DNA from: Phallusia fumigata | Lineage: Eukaryota; Chordata; Ascidiacea; Phlebobranchia; Ascidiidae | Direction of reading: 5' to 3' | DNA: 21,334 nt | Assembly (NCBI GenBank): GCA_008931825.1 | Contig: QXVZ01011378.1 | Location: 1-21,334, forward strand | In this document: one piece after another, positions 10,101 through 16,700 of the stretch | Layout: each line of letters starts with the position of its first letter | How positions within the stretch are numbered: the stretch's first letter is position 1 | Translations under genes and position numbers: made by a program | The notes under the pieces: model-generated | The model's input: the letters and a program-made list of their open reading frames with translations, nothing else | Databases searched by the model: none | What the model was told of the DNA's origin: nothing

Positions 10101-11983
10101 CCCTACTAGACGAAAAGCAATATTAAAACATTTGAAACTAATGGTCTACCTATAAAGAAATACTACACTTATCAGGAATAACTTTACTATAAGGGGGAAA
10201 TTCCCCCCTTAACTCAACAAATTTACCCCTGGAGAGGAATTCCTCTTCGTTAGTGAACCATTGGCCTAGAGTACAAGCTTTAGCTTTATATATGTATAAA
10301 TGTCCATTAAAAATTACAACTTACATTTCATTTTCTCGAGGACGTGAGGTTTGTTCTGCGATCTTCTGCAGTATATCGTCCAAGAGTTCTAAAAACAGAA
10401 AAATTGAATCAGCTTTCAACAGTGTGGAACTTTAATACGTGGTATCTAACATCTTATCTGCCAAAGCACTGTCAATACACAATGTGCAATGCAATGTGGT
10501 CGCTTAAAATCACATGTAATGCGAACAGAACATTTTAGTGGCAAGTGATTATAATGTAAATAAAAATTGTATATTACCTTGGTCCTCGGAATTTTCTTCA
10601 CCTCCAGGTACGTTTTCAATGTATGTTGGCTTTTGCATCCTAAATGTAAATAAAACGATTAGGAGTAGATCTGATTTTTCTATATTTCACCACTGTTATT
10701 TACACGAAAGTCGTTACGTAACACTCTTCGATTTTCCTTGTCACCTGGATTTCTTTTAGTTTGGGTCAGTAGTGCCCAACCTTTTTTCACCAAACCCCTT
10801 AACCGGGTTAAAATCGCCCCACACCGAAAATTCAGTTTGTAAATAGTAACTTTGCAACAGTATGTTAAAAAGAAAAACTAAACTGTAACGATACATAAGT
10901 TGTTTAGTCTCTAACGTTCGGTACAACCCCCCCACCTGCCATTGTAAATACAAAATGCCCTCTGGTGGGTAATCCCCCCAGTTGAGAACGTCTGGTTTGG
11001 GTGGTTAAAGGCAAGGCTTGCCGACAGGAATATTCATGACTCAAAATATTGTGTTCAATTTGGTGACAGAACAGTTTACATTTAACTGTGAAACCATTGT
11101 TCGTCAGTAATTTAAACTTCTTTGAAATAAGTGTGACTTACAAGTTTGGGTTTTTATCATTAGACGAAGTTCCTGCTATATTGCCTTCTTCTCCATGTTT
11201 TTGTTCTAAAAAGAAAAATAACATAAAAAAAGCCTTTTCCCCTCCTTCATAACGTCGTTCTTGCAACGTAACATGGCTCTCACCACGAGCACGAAAAATT
11301 ATATGATGCGTCAGAGCGCTAAAAACCTCAACACATATTGCATAGAATTTTCCGTGGTGTAAACAACGGAAGCAGACTAACCAAGTGGGTGCATAGAAAG
11401 GTAGCGTTACACATCGTTGTTTTAATACGGTTAAAAAAACATTACTAGTGTCCTACACTTTTACAGCACAAATACAAACAGTTTGATAAGCCAAACAACC
11501 TTTGTGGTCGGCTTCTGACGCCTTATTTAACCTCGTGTCATCCAAATCAGAGCCAGCATCATGTAAGCCCTCACCAGAAGGTAAACTGAATGCAATTGAT
11601 AAGTTTTAACACCTAAGTATTTGAACAAAGTGCAGTGCATCTAATTTTCAATACCAGTCAAGCCCACCAACCTTGCGAATCTGACGACTTTGGTTTGATT
11701 AATGGCGCCTAATGGAATCGACTCTTCGCTTGATTTTGGCCTCGTTTCTGTACAGAATAAAAGTTGTAATAGTTTCCTACACTCAATCAACTGTCAAATG
11801 AAATAATTGTTGGCTCTTAAATGACAAAAACATGCGTAAATTATCGCAAGACTTAAATTAGACTTTTAATTGTGAAAACCGCTCATGGGTAACCGCATAA
11901 ATCTTACAAGAAACCCACTAAAGTTGGCTTTAAAACGTGTATGTATGCAATCACATGTACTTACGTTTGGCAGTTTTGTCCAT
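938..11983 (-). CDS. TRPC-like cation channel gene, N-terminal part, minus-strand paralog (19 exons, runs into left gap)
   Basis: This is the inverted paralog of the plus-strand gene. It reads from ATG 11983 leftward. Exons 1, 2, 7-type, 8-type and 9-type have the same order, phases and nearly the same lengths as in the plus gene (19, 76, 113, 46 versus 49, and 211 bases). Joining all intact exons gives 481 residues without a stop. It differs in three ways: a larger microexon array, a second copy of the exon 3-6 block, and no visible counterpart of the second TRPC exon, because the window reaches a gap at 476 and then a repeat. The exon at 1377-1422 uses a weak donor (GTTCGA). Whether it encodes a whole channel cannot be decided here. 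It could be an active paralog or one starting to decay. Confidence 0.72.
1377..1422 (-). CDS. Minus gene exon 8-type, weak donor
   Basis: 46 bases, acceptor TTGTTTTTCAG, phase 1 to 2. It encodes ITAQREPAPKSREA, matching plus exon 8 minus one codon. The expected donor reads GTTCGA, which lacks most of the usual consensus. A different donor or loss of the exon is possible. Confidence 0.65.
1423..1922 (-). other. Intron of minus gene between exon 7-type and 8-type
   Basis: 500 bases, AT-rich. Open frames at 1539-1820 (plus) and 1544-1753 (minus) overlap each other and have no splice support. Nothing else recognised. Confidence 0.6.
1923..2035 (-). CDS. Minus gene exon 7-type (linker)
   Basis: 113 bases, acceptor CATTTGACAG, donor GTATTG, phase 2 to 1. 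It begins SGFPGLRKLVQWLPGQRKKP and ends SISADGYTG. Same length and phases as plus exon 7. The open frame continues on both sides into intron, which is not coding. Confidence 0.85.
2036..3188 (-). other. Intron of minus gene, exon Q to exon 7-type
   Basis: 1.15 kb, AT-rich, with the SINE-like relic at 2740-2995. No further exon in the array frame recognised. Confidence 0.55.
2740..2995 (+). repeat. Tandem tRNA-like/SINE relic with a B box
   Basis: GGTTCGAATCT at 2956-2966 fits a B box. Sequence around it (attggtt...gagactggccatt...gtgattt) is repeated in diverged form at about 2748-2796. No convincing A box or cloverleaf was found, so not a tRNA gene. The CACTAAGTCAC word also occurs at 2113-2123. 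Confidence 0.4.
3189..3260 (-). CDS. Distal microexon Q of minus gene
   Basis: 72 bases, phase 2 to 2, acceptor TTTTCTTTTGCAG, donor GTAAAT. It encodes LELTNDDPFPAYSRSQTYDS then RNN. PFPAYSRSQ resembles PFASYSRSE of N4, so it is another array-type exon, placed after the second exon 3-6 block just as the array follows exon 6. Confidence 0.75.
3261..3958 (-). other. Intron of minus gene between P6 and Q
   Basis: About 700 bases. Contains a short direct repeat (TTTCACCATATTAC twice at about 3348-3391) and the hairpin at 3865-3890. No coding signal recognised. Confidence 0.55.
3865..3890. repeat. Perfect 10-bp inverted repeat
   Basis: GGGGGATATA and TATATCCCCC flank a 6-base AATATA loop, inside the intron between P6 and Q. 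Could be a MITE remnant or the core of one; no flanking duplication was recognised. Confidence 0.6.
3959..4022 (-). CDS. Second copy of exon 6 in minus gene (P6)
   Basis: 64 bases, acceptor TTCTTTTTTTAAG, donor GTAAGT, phase 1 to 2. It encodes LAEAMQDRIGGTTLPHRGSK. Same length and phases as exon 10325-10388, and closer in its LAEAMQ start to plus exon 6 (LMEAIQ). Confidence 0.77.
4023..4836 (-). other. Intron of minus gene between P4 and P6
   Basis: About 810 bases. This is where a separate second-copy exon 5 would be expected; none with matching acceptor, donor and frame was recognised. Confidence 0.5.
4837..4911 (-). CDS. Apparent fused exon 4/5 copy in minus gene (P4)
   Basis: 75 bases, acceptor TTATTTTCCAAG, donor GTAAGG, phase 1 to 1. 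It encodes DKKQDESTNPLVESGFINAP then EGEDN. The beginning sits where exon 4 should be, and the end (INAPEGEDN) resembles exon 5 (IENVPGGEEN). No separate exon 5 was seen between it and P6. Its phase fits both neighbours. Confidence 0.66.
4912..5277 (-). other. Conserved intron between P3 and P4
   Basis: This intron keeps words found in the intron after exon 3 in both genes: TATGCA-CCA, GGGAAA-TTTGA followed by ATTAATCAACA (plus 14360-14400), and a GTTGCAAGAA/GTTGGAACC region. The 67-codon open frame at 5032-5235 on this strand has stops in the paralogous copies, so it is not called a gene. Confidence 0.5.
5278..5354 (-). CDS. Second copy of exon 3 in minus gene (P3)
   Basis: 77 bases, acceptor GCATTCAG, donor GTTGTT, phase 2 to 1. 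It encodes APSAEDYGNDGIQKMLIENA then EKDLE. Homologous to minus exon 3 and plus exon 3. It lies downstream of the array, so exon-3 type sequence occurs twice in one gene. Confidence 0.78.
5598..5692. repeat. GGTACGG-rich repeat related to 18570-18694
   Basis: Contains GGTACAGTGCACCCTTCAC, GGTGGTACGTGATACG and GTGGTACGGTACGCCC, words shared with the 18570 element. The last 30 bases recur directly after the N at 7182. Confidence 0.5.
5745..5818. repeat. Small hairpin repeat TAGCCCG...CGGGCTA, copy 1
   Basis: About 74 bp bounded by TAGCCCG and CGGGCTA, present once per ~1-kb unit. The ends can pair. Sister copies at 6708-6780 and 8599-8672. Confidence 0.55.
6034..6105 (-). CDS. Minus array microexon N7
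   Basis: 72 bases, phase 2 to 2, acceptor CCATTACAG, donor GTGAAA. It encodes PSAIGYTASPASYLGSEAHI then TEN. It can splice in frame to exon 5278-5354. Confidence 0.76.
6333..6375 (-). pseudogene. Decayed A-like microexon N6
   Basis: The 3' half and donor match N1 (FNPYLESQRHDIA in frame, then GTAAAC). The 5' half with the acceptor, found in N1 and N3, is missing, so the copy has probably lost splicing. The upper boundary is approximate. Confidence 0.6.
6708..6780. repeat. Small hairpin repeat, copy 2
   Basis: TAGCCCGAAA and TTTTTCGGGCTA form a longer perfect stem than in the other copies, a change that strengthens pairing. Confidence 0.55.
6996..7064 (-). CDS. Minus array microexon N5
   Basis: 69 bases, phase 2 to 2, acceptor CCATTGCAG, donor GTGAAA. 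It encodes PVIGYTASPAPYSGSEAHIT then EN. It lies on the left side of the gap at 7182, so its true distance from N4 is unknown. Confidence 0.74.
7182..7182. other. Ambiguous base marking a probable contig join inside the minus array
   Basis: The repeat unit before it breaks off at ATTGCTCTTGGTT, where its sister copies at 6222 and 9074 continue TGTGGAAGGCAG. After it begins a 30-base stretch also found at 5663-5692. The array copy number across this point cannot be trusted. Confidence 0.75.
7226..7560. repeat. Imperfect inverted-repeat element
   Basis: The arm at 7287-7319 matches the reverse complement of 7511-7543 (shared ACACAGCCTG core). In between, TGCCTAACCTGA occurs twice (7467-7478 and 7497-7508 region) and GCAAT words recur. 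No other array unit has it, so it looks like an insertion into the diverged unit after the gap. Confidence 0.55.
7898..7966 (-). CDS. Minus array microexon N4
   Basis: 69 bases, phase 2 to 2, acceptor CAATTACAG, donor GTAAAC. It encodes PAIVHDAPFASYSRSEAHIT then ES. The SEAHITE end is shared with N5 and N7. Confidence 0.76.
8180..8245 (-). CDS. Minus array microexon N3 (A-like)
   Basis: 66 bases, phase 2 to 2, acceptor CGTTTACAG, donor GTAAAA. It encodes SSPPNAGGYEPYPVSQRQDV. Counterpart of N1 in the neighbouring ~1-kb unit. Confidence 0.77.
8246..8887 (-). other. Intron between N2 and N3
   Basis: Repeat-unit sequence with the hairpin repeat (8599-8672). The open frames at 8340-8566 on both strands recur in diverged and broken form at 6470-6660, so they are repeat-unit sequence rather than exons. 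Confidence 0.55.
8599..8672. repeat. Small hairpin repeat, copy 3
   Basis: Nearly identical to the copy at 5745-5818, as expected from unit duplication. Confidence 0.55.
8888..8959 (-). CDS. Minus array microexon N2
   Basis: 72 bases, phase 2 to 2, acceptor ACCATTACAG, donor GTAAAA. It encodes PAAIGYTASPAPYSGPEAHI then TEN. Highly similar to N5 (6996-7064) and N7 (6034-6105). The longer open frame over this position on the same strand is in a different frame and is not supported by splice sites. Confidence 0.76.
9181..9246 (-). CDS. Minus array microexon N1 (A-like)
   Basis: 66 bases, phase 2 to 2, acceptor CCATCGCAG, donor GTGAAA. It encodes SATPNAGDFNPYSISERHDI. The core GDFNPYSIS matches plus A1 (GKFQPYEIS), so the arrays of the two genes share an ancestral module. 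Confidence 0.78.
9247..10324 (-). other. Intron between exon 6 and the minus array
   Basis: The first part still matches the ~1-kb unit (to about 9580), then AT-rich unique DNA with a poly-T stretch around 9895-9965 and the degenerate MITE at 10042-10263. Confidence 0.55.
10042..10263. mobile_element. Degenerate hAT-like MITE
   Basis: The left end TAGTAGTTCCCAACC resembles the element at 10767 and the length (222 bp) fits the family. The right end and flanking duplication (GTCAAGAT / GCCTAGAG) are imperfect. The centre holds a palindrome, TAAGGGGGAAATTCCCCCCT, around 10191-10210. Confidence 0.5.
10325..10388 (-). CDS. Minus gene exon 6
   Basis: 64 bases, acceptor TCTGTTTTTAG, donor GTAAGT, phase 1 to 2. 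It encodes ELLDDILQKIAEQTSRPREN. It leads directly into the minus microexon array. Confidence 0.84.
10578..10639 (-). CDS. Minus gene exon 5
   Basis: 62 bases, acceptor TTTACATTTAG, donor GTAATA, phase 2 to 1. It encodes MQKPTYIENVPGGEENSEDQ. It corresponds in order and phase to plus exon 5. Confidence 0.8.
10640..11141 (-). other. Intron between minus exons 4 and 5
   Basis: About 500 bases, nearly half of it the MITE at 10767-10994. The remainder shows nothing recognisable. Confidence 0.6.
10767..10994. mobile_element. hAT-like MITE with perfect 8-bp target duplication
   Basis: A 228-bp element with ends CAGTAGTGCCCAACC and (reverse complement) CAGACGTTCTCAACTG, flanked by GTTTGGGT at 10759-10766 and 10995-11002. 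No coding capacity. It lies in an intron of the minus gene. Confidence 0.75.
11142..11205 (-). CDS. Minus gene exon 4
   Basis: 64 bases, acceptor TTTCTTTTTAG, donor GTAAGT, phase 1 to 2. It encodes EQKHGEEGNIAGTSSNDKNP, closely matching plus exon 4. Confidence 0.88.
11500..11585 (-). CDS. Minus gene exon 3
   Basis: 86 bases, acceptor GCATTCAG, donor GTTGTT, phase 2 to 1. It encodes LPSGEGLHDAGSDLDDTRLN then KASEADHK. Donor and acceptor context match plus exon 3 and the second minus copy at 5278-5354. Confidence 0.83.
11672..11747 (-). CDS. Minus gene exon 2
   Basis: 76 bases, acceptor TATTCTGTACAG, donor GTTGGT, phase 1 to 2. It encodes QTRPKSSEESIPLGAINQTK then VVRFAR, homologous to plus exon 2. 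Confidence 0.86.
11965..11983 (-). CDS. Minus gene exon 1 (start codon, MDKTAK)
   Basis: 19 coding bases, donor GTAAGT (strong), phase 1 end. Same length and context (AATATGGA) as the plus exon 1. The intergenic distance between the two start codons is about 1.8 kb. Confidence 0.8.
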
Positions 11984-12102
11984 ATTGACTAAGCTGTAGA
12001 TACGTTTCCACTTTACATTCTCAAAGCCCCAGAAACCTCAACTATCTTACACTAGTCAGTCATCTGGGACTCGAAAATATTTTCGCTTTAATCAAACTAT
12101 AA

Positions 12103-12200
12103 AGGTGTTGAGAAAAGGACCTCGCCTTTTCACGTGTTTTGTGATAACTGTTTTCAGTCAAGCGTAAACGTTGGTAGTGCGACGATTACTTCACAACTGG
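12103..12200 (-). promoter_or_regulatory. Conserved upstream block of the minus gene
   Basis: Inverted counterpart of 13536-13636, ending about 120 bp before ATG 11983. Same words in the same order; also contains CACGTG (E-box-like, 12132-12137) not present in the plus copy. Function inferred from conservation only. Confidence 0.58.
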
Positions 12201-13535
12201 CGCCAAAGGATGGTTTTGTTGTATCTGTGCGCAGTGCTCAATGGTCAGGTAACTGAATTCGCCTGAGGCTAACAACAAAAACACACACGAAAACAACCGG
12301 TGTAGGTAAAACGTATATTATTTCAGGTTAAAAACTGCAGCAGACTAACAAACGGCATTATTATTTCCCAGCTTAACCCTAGATTTGTAAAATGAAGCCT
12401 GGAAAGGTATTAGAAACTTTCAAAATACGCAAACCTTGAAAAACTGTCAACAATTCTCCTTGGAAGCTCAGAAATTCATGTTTTCTCATCAACAGCCCTT
12501 TTTCGCCAGATAAAAAACAATTTTGGTTTTGACATGCCTTCTAGCCTAACAGGTTTAGTAAATTTTTTCACCAGTTGTTATTGTCTGGTCACAACTGCCT
12601 GAGAAGTGTAGGAGTTGCCACTACAGCGCAAGTTCCTCCGCAGATTGTTGACATTTTCGAAGCGTGATTGATAATAACGGAACCTTGTATTGACGCACCG
12701 CGCGACGAATTACTTTAACCGATGACGTGTTAATTTTTTGCTGAGGTCAGCAAGCTTGTCATGGTTTTGCTTTACTGCACAAACAAAACGCTAATCATCA
12801 ATACCTATGTTTAAACATCATGATGCAAGTGGGGAATATCTGGTGGTAATGAGTGACGATGCTATCAAGTGCAAAATTTTAATTGCAAAATACTTAGTTC
12901 CTAATATTCTATGCATGAAACTAAACGCAATGAGAAACTTAAAACGGTAGTTTTTCCATATATTTACAAAGTTATTGATATTTTTTGCGCTACTCTTTTA
13001 GACTGAGAGGCCACCACTACTTACACTGAACAATTAACTACTTTTTACCTACGGTTTTATGCGACAACACCAACGAAAACAGTGCAAATTTTTGTAATTA
13101 TCGTTAGCAAAACAGGCCGCATTAGTCACCGCTCGCAAAACATCGCAGGAAATATGTCTACAACTTTAGTAATATAGATTGACCCAACTTGACCCAACTA
13201 TAGTTGACCCATCTATACTACCATATTTGTCATCCTAAACTCTCCAGTAGATGTTGCACGTTACAGCTTCAACTGTGCGTTTGAAGCTTCGCGTTTGTTT
13301 GAGAGCTTTAACCAATGCCGCAGGGTTGCGTTCAACAAGGCTAACTTAACTCGAAAATCCGAAAAAAATTCTCACACAAGTGTATCTTCTCAGACAAAAC
13401 CAAACACAGTTTTTTTTTTGCATAAAAGAGACACGCTTTGCCTCCGCCTGTTGTGTTCGTTGGCTCTTTCGTTCGCCTTCAAGCAACGTTTGTTTACTGG
13501 TCAGTGCGCGCCGACGCCACAAAAGCATTCTTAAC
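12201..13535. other. Central divergent intergenic region
   Basis: About 1.3 kb between the two conserved upstream blocks. It holds small open frames (13295-13534 and others) without splice support or recognisable similarity, and a short GACCCA-rich repeat at 13178-13210 (TTGACCCAACT repeated). No gene recognised; probably shared regulatory DNA. Confidence 0.5.
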
Positions 13536-13636
13536 CCAGTTTGAGGGTAATCCTCGCACTATAAAAAGTTGTACGCTTGACTACATACACGTAAACGAAA
13601 AACAGGAAAAAAAGCGAGGACCCTTTTCTCAACACC
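13536..13636 (+). promoter_or_regulatory. Conserved upstream block of the plus gene
   Basis: About 100 bp ending 127 bp before the start codon. It shares ordered words with the region upstream of the minus gene read on its own strand: CCAGTT, TAATC-TCGCACTA, ACGCTTGACT, GCGAGG, CCTTTTCTCAACACCT. A TATA-like CTATAAAAAG (13559-13568) is inside but is not kept in the minus copy. Probably promoter or 5' leader. Confidence 0.6.
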
Positions 13637-13763
13637 TGTGGTTGTATTGTGTGGTTTAATCCTAAGATTGTGGTAAGGGGTGGTAAACTGCCCAGTGAAA
13701 GGTAGCAGTTTTTTCTAGGGCTTAGAGAAAGTATCGCAAGGAAGTATCTATAGTTTCGGAAAT

Positions 13764-13782
13764 ATGGATGAAACTAAGAAAG
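13764..13782 (+). CDS. Plus gene exon 1 (start codon, MDETKK)
   Basis: Nineteen coding bases from ATG to a GTGAAA donor, ending in phase 1. The minus gene begins with an exon of exactly the same length and similar sequence (MDKTAK, donor GTAAGT). That conservation is the best support for this start. An in-frame TAG lies at 13716 with no ATG between. Confidence 0.75.
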
Positions 13783-16700
13783 GTGAAACATATACATTTA
13801 GCTATATGCATAATAAAATTTATTTGAGAATTACTACAGATTTTGTTTAGCAGTTTCCATTGCGACTTTGTACGGTTAACTGGGAACGAATGTTTGATAT
13901 TTGAAATGCTATTTGAAGTTTTGCAGAGTTAACCAAGTTTTAGTCATTTAACAGTCCAACGCCATTTCTGTAAACAGTTATTTGCAAATAGGAAACTAAC
14001 CAACGTTTATTTTGCGCAGAAGGGTCGCCTAAACAACAGGAAGAATCTATTCAACTAAGCGCCATTAACAATCCCAAAGTCGTTACATTCGCGCGGTTAG
14101 TTGGCTTAAACGGTGATTTAAAATATGTGCAAAATTAAAAAACTTTGGTTTGCACTCAGAAGACCTTCTGATGCGGATATGGAAAATGCTGATGGCGATT
14201 CGGATGATTCGGAAAATGCAAGCCTACTTAACGCAGCAGAAAAACAGCATGCAGGTTGTTAGCTAACTGTTTAAGATTGAATATTCCCTTTACTGTTTTG
14301 TTTACTAAATCGAAAGGGGATTTATGTATGCACCCAGTTAGCCACCCCGCTTCCGCAGTTAATTTACACCAGGGAAATTTGATCCATTAATCAACAGCGG
14401 CAACTAGGTTACGCGCTTCTACAGTGAAACGCGATTTTCTTGTACCTCGCTTACCATGCGCCGTAATATTCATGCTAAGTTGCAAGAATCACGTTATGAA
14501 GTTGGTAAACATTTCGGAGGGATTTTCAGGATAATCGTCATTTACAGTGACATAACAAGGGTAATGTATTGCTACTTTTTGTGCACCCAATTGACTATCT
14601 CGCTTCCGCAAGTTAAGACTTCGGGAAATTCTAATATGTTTGATATTTCCTTAGTGCGTATATTTTTTCATGCTTCTGGTTATCTCCAGGATACATTGCA
14701 ATGACCACGTTCTAAAGTTGATGTCAATTTTAGATCTTTTTTTCTTTTCAGAACAAAAACATGGTGACGACGAAGACACTGTGGCTGGAACTTCGAGTGG
14801 CAAAACAAACGCGCTCGCGTGAGTCACATTTACGTTTCTTAAAAAGTTTAAATTACATAAGGACATGAGCTTATCACTAAATGGCGAACTGGTATATTCT
14901 TAAACGAAACGCAAATATTTTTGTCATTATTATTCCTGTCTACACGGACTCGTGGAAGGCAATACATTAGTAGAGTCCACGTGACTAAAAGCAAATAGCA
15001 ATTTCGAAGCGGGTTACGGAACGAACTTTGTTCAATCAACAGTGGTAAAATGTTTGAGGATCAAATCTAGGCTTCTTGTACAGTAAAAGCAAACAGGTGG
15101 TTTTGTATGCGACCCGTCACGGCTGCATGGACGAAACTCGCTCGGAACACGCTTTTTATGAAACCGATGTAGTCTGCCCAGAGGTTAAGGGTGTAGGTGC
15201 AGCGTATTTAACCTTGATCCCCATAATTACCCCAACTCACCCTCTTGTAAGCTTTTGTCATCTAACCCTTTGTAATTATGGTATAACTTCAGTGCGTATA
15301 ACAATGATCTACCTATTGTGCCCTATACATTTTTGCGTTTTTTGACGTTTTAACATGGGCGCCGCTTTTTCCGACTTGACGACTGCATTAGTGGTGCTAG
15401 GTTATGATTTCTTTATCCGAGCGAAATAAACTCAACTCGACTCAACTCAACTCAACATTTAGAACGAAAAAACAATCAGAAAATGAAAACCAACCCGGGA
15501 GTGAAGATGCTGCTAAAGACGAAACTAATTATGGCGGTTGGTGATACAATTTTAAAAACTATTTTTACGTTTTTTATTATTCGGACAAATACATTTCACT
15601 TAGTTTTCCCAATATTTTCAAATCACCTAAAACATAATTCGTTGTAGAAAATAAAGCTTTTTTTAAGTCCGTATTCTGTTTTGAAGTCAGTTTCTGTTAT
15701 TTGATTGAACCTTTTGTTTGAATAATGCTGTGGGCCCTTTAACCTAAAGATCAAAAGTATATATAACAGTTCGCTTAAAAAGTCTACCGAATTCTTGTTT
15801 TAAAGAGCTAATGGAAGCTATTCAGCAAACATCCAGTGACACGGACGAAGAAACTACTACTGTTAGTCGCGAAAAAGAAATGTAAGTCGTAATTTGCATC
15901 AAAGTTTTTTGCCTTTTGATCCAATGATACAGTGGCAATTATTGCAAGTCAGTTAGTCAAAACCTATGCAGAAATAATAGAGTTTTAAAACATATGGCCT
16001 TGCTGGTATAACACAACAACAGTGACATATTCAAAGTTAATATTTGTTGAAGTTATTTACTGAATACAAAAATATATTTTTAATATTATTGGCATACAAA
16101 ACTTGCAATGTGTGTTGTATTGTTAAAGAACAGCCGAAATACATGTTTCATTTTACCAGGTCCTCCAAGGCACAATAATTTGACCCAATAAAAGGAAACC
16201 CAGGTTATTTCTGAAGAAAACCTGTTTTGATTATTTTTCTTCAGCATTCCGTAGATCATATATTTGCTTTTGCTGGGACTGTTGAATCGCGGCACCCATA
16301 GCGGCTAAACATATGGCAATTCCAAAAATAGCAATAGAAAGTAAATGTCATTTTGCATTTTGTTTATTTATGTGGTGTAGACAACATTTGGTCAGTATTT
16401 TGCAAGCATTGTTTGCCATCGTTAATAGACTACTTCAGAGCTTCCCAAACGTTTTGGTCTGTGCCCTAGTCGCGACCCCAAAATTTTCCTGCCACCCTTA
16501 ACGTTTGACATAAAAAGCAGTTCAAACCATAATATTTGTTGGAAGAGTACTACTAGAAAACTAAAATCAACTATTCATTTATTTTGCGACGTTTGAACAC
16601 GACAGTGTTAGAAAACTTCAAAGATTAAACCAAGACAAATGCTCAAAAATACGGCGATTCAGACCATTTGTGTGAAATTGGTGTAAAGTCGCGACCCACA

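Noticed and set aside
13295-13534. Open frames on both strands in the intergenic region
   Set aside because: They overlap each other, lack a counterpart upstream of the minus gene and have no recognisable similarity.
13559-13568. TATA box as a firm promoter call for the plus gene
   Set aside because: The otherwise conserved block upstream of the minus gene lacks it, so it may be chance; mentioned only within the conserved block.
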